From contig JALOMZ010000082.1 of NCBI GenBank assembly GCA_025455205.1, positions 1 to 7,293 of the forward strand: a stretch of 7,293 nucleotides of DNA, written 5' to 3'. Position 1 is the first letter of the stretch, and every line of letters starts with the position of its first letter. The stretch comes from Chitinophagaceae bacterium (GTDB lineage Bacteria; Bacteroidota; Bacteroidia; Chitinophagales; Chitinophagaceae). The notes below the pieces were generated by a model. That model saw nothing but the letters and a program-made list of their open reading frames with translations. It ran no database searches and was not told the origin of the DNA. Both the position numbers and the translations under genes were made by a program. This document shows positions 4,363 to 7,293 of the stretch, one piece after another.

Positions 4363-6303
4363 ATGAGTATGCAAATAACACCCGGCCCCCTGCTGAAAAA
4401 CATCGACAGCCCCGCCGACCTGAAGAAACTCAGCCGTGAACAGCTGCACCAGGTGTGCAACGAGCTCCGCCAGTATATTATTGACGTGGTAAGCGTGCAC
4501 GGCGGCCATTTTGGCGCCAGCCTGGGCGTTGTGGAACTGAGCGTGGCCCTGCACTATGTGTACAACACACCCTACGACCAGCTGGTATGGGATGTGGGCC
4601 ACCAGGCTTACGGGCATAAAATACTTACCGGTCGCCGCGACATCTTCCCCACCAACCGCAAATACAAGGGCCTGAGCGGCTTTCCCAAGCGGAGTGAGAG
4701 CGAGTACGACACCTTTGGCGTAGGACACTCCTCCACCTCCATCTCCGCAGCCCTGGGCATGGCCCTGGCAGCCAAATACCAGGGGGAAGACCGGAAGAGC
4801 GTGGCTATTATTGGCGATGGCGCTATGACGGCCGGCATGGCCTTTGAAGCCATGAACCATGCCGGTGTAAGTGATGCCGACATGCTCATCATCCTCAACG
4901 ACAACTGCATGAGCATTGACCCCAACGTGGGGGCACTCAAGGAATACCTCACCGATATCACCCTCAGCCCCACCTACAACAAGCTGAAGGACGATGTGTG
5001 GAACGCCATTGGCAAGCTGCCGGTGGGCAAAAACTTCACCCGCGCCATGGCCCATAAAGTGGCCGAAGGCATCAAGGGCGCCATCAGCAGCAGCGCCAAC
5101 CTTTTTGAAGCCCTGAAACTCCGCTACTTTGGTCCTATCGACGGCCACAATATCACCAAGCTGGTGGATACGCTCGAAGACCTTAAAAAGATACCCGGAC
5201 CCAAGATCCTCCACATCCTCACCGTGAAGGGCAAGGGCTACGCGCTGGCCGAGCAGGACCAGACCAAATGGCATGCCCCTGGCCTTTTCGATAAGGTGAC
5301 CGGCGAGATCGTGAAGAAAAAATTTGACACCCCTCAACCACCCAAATACCAGGATGTATTTGGCCACACCATCATTGAACTGGCCGAAATGAACCCCAAA
5401 GTATGGGGTGTTACCCCGGCCATGCCCAGCGGCTCCTCCCTCAAATTCATGATGGAAAAGATGCCTGAACGCGCCATTGATGTGGGCATCTGCGAACAGC
5501 ATGCTGCCACGGTAAGCGCCGGCCTGGCCACCCAGGGCATGCGGGTGTTCTGCAATATCTACAGCAGCTTCATGCAACGGGCCTACGACCAGGTGGTACA
5601 TGATATTGCCATCCAGAAGCTGCCCGTAACACTCTGCCTGGACCGCGCCGGGCTGGTGGGCGAAGACGGCCCTACGCACCATGGCGCCTACGATATCCCC
5701 TATTTCCGCTGCATCCCCAACATGATCATCAGCGCCCCTATGAATGAGCAGGAACTGCGCAACCTCATGTATACCTCGCAGCTGGAAAGCACCACCCTGC
5801 CCTTTGTGATCCGCTACCCGCGCGGCGAAGGCGTGATGCCCGAGTGGCGCACCCCCCTGGAAGCGGTTGAAATTGGCAAGGGACGCAAACTGCGCGATGG
5901 CGAAGAGATTGCCATCCTCAGTTTTGGCCATCCCGGCAATTTTGCCAAAAGTGCCATCGTGGAGCTGAAGCAGTATGGCATCAACCCCGGACATTACGAC
6001 CTCCGCTTTGTGAAGCCTCTGGACGAAGCCCTGCTGCACGAAGTGTTTGCCAAATACCGGAAAATAGTTACCGTGGAAGATGGTACCATCGTAGGTGGCT
6101 TTGGAAGCGCCATCCTCGAATTCATGGCCCAACACGGTTACCAGGCACAGGTGAAAATGCTGGGCATCCCCGACCGCATTGTGGAACATGGCAGCCCCAA
6201 AGAACTGCATGCAGAATGCGGTTACGACGCCAATGCCATTGCCGCCGCCGTAAAAGAGATGATGAAAGACCAGGTGCGTGTGAGCAGCACGCTGCTGCAG
6301 TAA
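4363..6303 (+). CDS. dxs: 1-deoxy-D-xylulose-5-phosphate synthase
   Basis: The enzyme condenses pyruvate and glyceraldehyde 3-phosphate with thiamine diphosphate, the first and often flux-controlling step of the MEP isoprenoid pathway. The protein has 646 residues from the ATG at 4363, within the family's usual length. A second ATG lies at 4369, and the frame runs open upstream through repeat DNA that is unlikely to be translated. Motifs: GHF with H49; VGHQAYGHKILTGRR (78-92); FGVGHS (118-123); the ThDP/magnesium motif GDG (151-153) continuing to LNDN (178-181); the catalytic glutamate in GICEQHA (E378); and DRAGLVGEDGPTHHG (427-441) binding cofactor and substrate. Then come RYPRG (484-488) and the transketolase C-terminal domain with VEDGTIVGGFG (571-581). 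All key residues are present. It is transcribed away from the GGGP synthase gene and ends at a strong terminator, so it appears monocistronic. Codon use is GC-rich like its neighbours. Confidence 0.97.
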   Translation: MSMQITPGPLLKNIDSPADLKKLSREQLHQVCNELRQYIIDVVSVHGGHFGASLGVVELSVALHYVYNTPYDQLVWDVGHQAYGHKILTGRRDIFPTNRKYKGLSGFPKRSESEYDTFGVGHSSTSISAALGMALAAKYQGEDRKSVAIIGDGAMTAGMAFEAMNHAGVSDADMLIILNDNCMSIDPNVGALKEYLTDITLSPTYNKLKDDVWNAIGKLPVGKNFTRAMAHKVAEGIKGAISSSANLFEALKLRYFGPIDGHNITKLVDTLEDLKKIPGPKILHILTVKGKGYALAEQDQTKWHAPGLFDKVTGEIVKKKFDTPQPPKYQDVFGHTIIELAEMNPKVWGVTPAMPSGSSLKFMMEKMPERAIDVGICEQHAATVSAGLATQGMRVFCNIYSSFMQRAYDQVVHDIAIQKLPVTLCLDRAGLVGEDGPTHHGAYDIPYFRCIPNMIISAPMNEQELRNLMYTSQLESTTLPFVIRYPRGEGVMPEWRTPLEAVEIGKGRKLRDGEEIAILSFGHPGNFAKSAIVELKQYGINPGHYDLRFVKPLDEALLHEVFAKYRKIVTVEDGTIVGGFGSAILEFMAQHGYQAQVKMLGIPDRIVEHGSPKELHAECGYDANAIAAAVKEMMKDQVRVSSTLLQ

Positions 6304-6334
6304 CCATGCGTAATAACTGAAGTTATTCATACCG

Positions 6335-6364
6335 AACCGCCGGCTCCGCGCCGGCGGTTTTTTT
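6335..6364 (+). terminator. Strong intrinsic terminator of dxs
   Basis: AACCGCCGGC (6335-6344) pairs perfectly over 10 bp with GCCGGCGGTT (6350-6359) around the 5-nt loop TCCGC, and seven T follow (6358-6364). It lies about 30 nt after the dxs stop. A smaller perfect hairpin AATAAC/GTTATT sits between at 6312-6326. Confidence 0.92.
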
Positions 6365-6633
6365 GTGCGCAGCACAGCATCCATTGCTGGCTGAACATCA
6401 TATTCCGCTGCTGCCTGCCGTCTGTAAAACAATACCAGCGAAGCGCCTCACAACGGCATGCTAAATCCATTATGCCAGTATGGTATTTTTATAAATATTT
6501 CGTAACTTGTATACAGGCCATCGAGAAGGCCAAGCCGATGTAAGATTGAAGCGGAACATATGACGGATGCAGGATGAGATGTTGCCAGTAACACATCTCG
6601 AGCAACTCAATCATTCACCAATAAAACGATGTT
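6365..6633. other. Intergenic region and putative leader of the lipoprotein gene
   Basis: I see no gene here. An AT-rich stretch at 6481-6516 is the likely promoter region; TATTTTTA at 6484-6491 is a 7/8 match to TAnnTTTG, with no clear partner box. In the leader, GAGATGT (6576-6582) pairs with ACATCTC (6593-6599) across a 10-nt loop. It ends 34 nt before the start codon, so it could influence translation or be incidental. A small GGCAT/ATGCC inverted repeat flanks 6453-6475. Confidence 0.4.
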
Positions 6634-7188
6634 ATGAAACGGTTAGCATTCATCCTGCCCTTTATCGCTATGATATTGGCCGGATGTGAAAAATACGTAG
6701 CAGTGGCGCCGCTGCCTGTGGAAGACCGTCTGCAACACGGCGTTTGGTTTCTTACTAAAGTGGGCGTAGATGCCGACCTGAACGGCATTCTGGATGGGAA
6801 TGAAGTGGCCATTGCCATCAATAAATATTACACGAACCGGGAAGACCCGGCCATGCAGCTAGTGGTTCGCAGCATGGTAGATGACACCTACAAATTTCTC
6901 TCCAACGGCACACTGGAAATTAATGAAAACGGCACCATAGCCAATGGTGAAATGCCGGACGACATCTTCCTTCCCCTGCCCATGAATGGTGGCCAAACCC
7001 TCTATGCCTGGAGCCTCAACGCCGAAAAGACTCAGTTGACCCTGACCATGGCAGAGGCAGGCATTGAAATGACCATGCAGATCATTGAACTCACAGACAT
7101 GCAAATGCGGCTGGCTTTCACAGAGGAAGGGGTAAATAACCTGATGATCTTTGAACAATCGCCTTTCAAAGAATCATGGGATGAATAA
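6634..7188 (+). CDS. Small predicted lipoprotein with an EF-hand-like calcium loop
   Basis: The protein has 184 residues. It begins with a lipoprotein signal peptide: MKRL, a hydrophobic stretch, and lipobox ILAGC with the lipidated cysteine at residue 18. The mature part starts with a short linker, then a GVWFLTKV strand and the 12-residue loop DADLNGILDGNE (46-57). This fits the EF-hand/dockerin pattern with acids or Asn at positions 1, 3, 5, 9 and 12 and Gly at 6. The rest alternates short hydrophobic strands and turns (YKFLSNGTLEINENG, TLYAWSLNAEKTQLTLTM), as in the lipocalin-like lipoproteins common in Bacteroidota. I do not recognise a named family, and a substrate cannot be given. It is probably anchored in the inner or outer membrane. 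The ATG at 6634 is chosen because it gives the complete signal peptide. It is separated from dxs by a terminator, so it is likely transcribed on its own. Confidence 0.85.
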   Translation: MKRLAFILPFIAMILAGCEKYVAVAPLPVEDRLQHGVWFLTKVGVDADLNGILDGNEVAIAINKYYTNREDPAMQLVVRSMVDDTYKFLSNGTLEINENGTIANGEMPDDIFLPLPMNGGQTLYAWSLNAEKTQLTLTMAEAGIEMTMQIIELTDMQMRLAFTEEGVNNLMIFEQSPFKESWDE

Positions 7189-7271
7189 CGGCTTAGCCTG
7201 GGAAAGGGGCTGCCGGAATGCGGACAGGAAGGCAGGCGTAAGACTTTCTATGACATGTAATTCTCGTAACA

Positions 7272-7293
7272 CCGCCGTCAGCAATGCCGGCGG
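7272..7293 (+). terminator. Possible terminator cut by the right window edge
   Basis: CCGCCG (7272-7277) can pair with CGGCGG (7288-7293) across a 10-nt loop, about 85 nt after the lipoprotein stop. Whether a T run follows cannot be seen, because the window ends inside the stem. The 7189-7271 stretch holds nothing else recognisable. Confidence 0.4.

Noticed and set aside
4291..6432. A 713-codon open frame on the minus strand across dxs
   Set aside because: It is the antisense shadow of the GC-rich dxs codons. The translation is His/Gly/Ala-rich without domains, and dxs itself is complete and certain.

Overview
The window looks like a chromosomal segment of a Bacteroidota bacterium, most plausibly a Chitinophagaceae relative. 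The grounds are a group II-type geranylgeranylglyceryl phosphate synthase of the kind known from Chitinophaga and Flavobacterium, TAnnTTTG-like promoter elements in place of classical -35/-10 boxes, no clear Shine-Dalgarno sequences, and repeat-rich intergenic DNA. I did not name a genus because no search could be run.

Layout. Positions 1-350 hold about two and a half tandem copies of a ~115-bp unit built from hairpins and terminator-like stems, ending in a strong intrinsic terminator that faces the minus strand. Positions 352-825 hold two homologous minus-strand RNAs that fold as complete tRNAs: acceptor, D, anticodon and T arms with the invariant tRNA bases. Each carries a structured insertion of about 125 nt where the variable loop should be. 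They are separated by a hairpin made of a 7-bp repeat. Positions 827-1058 are the AT-rich leader of an Lrp/AsnC-family regulator (plus). It converges on a membrane GT2 glycosyltransferase (minus), and the spacer between them is the same 7-bp-repeat hairpin. Upstream of the glycosyltransferase, in the same direction, is the GGGP synthase gene. A 697-bp divergent region follows, with a GC-rich hairpin cluster and a diverged ~160-bp tandem duplication. Next come dxs (plus) with a textbook terminator, and a small lipoprotein gene (plus) with an EF-hand-like loop.

How the genes fit together. DXS makes 1-deoxyxylulose 5-phosphate, the entry to the MEP isoprenoid pathway. GGGP synthase consumes a C20 (or similar) prenyl diphosphate to make an ether-lipid precursor. 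The two are divergently transcribed, so the centre of the window is an isoprenoid/prenyl-lipid neighbourhood, and the adjacent membrane glycosyltransferase may act on envelope lipids or glycans. The Lrp-like regulator and the lipoprotein have no demonstrable link to this.

The most unusual content is the tRNA-like pair. Compensatory changes between the copies support the acceptor stem and several helices inside the inserted domain. The copies also keep most of the known bacterial aspartate tRNA identity bases (GUC anticodon, C38, G73, G2:C71). I know of no described RNA class with this architecture.
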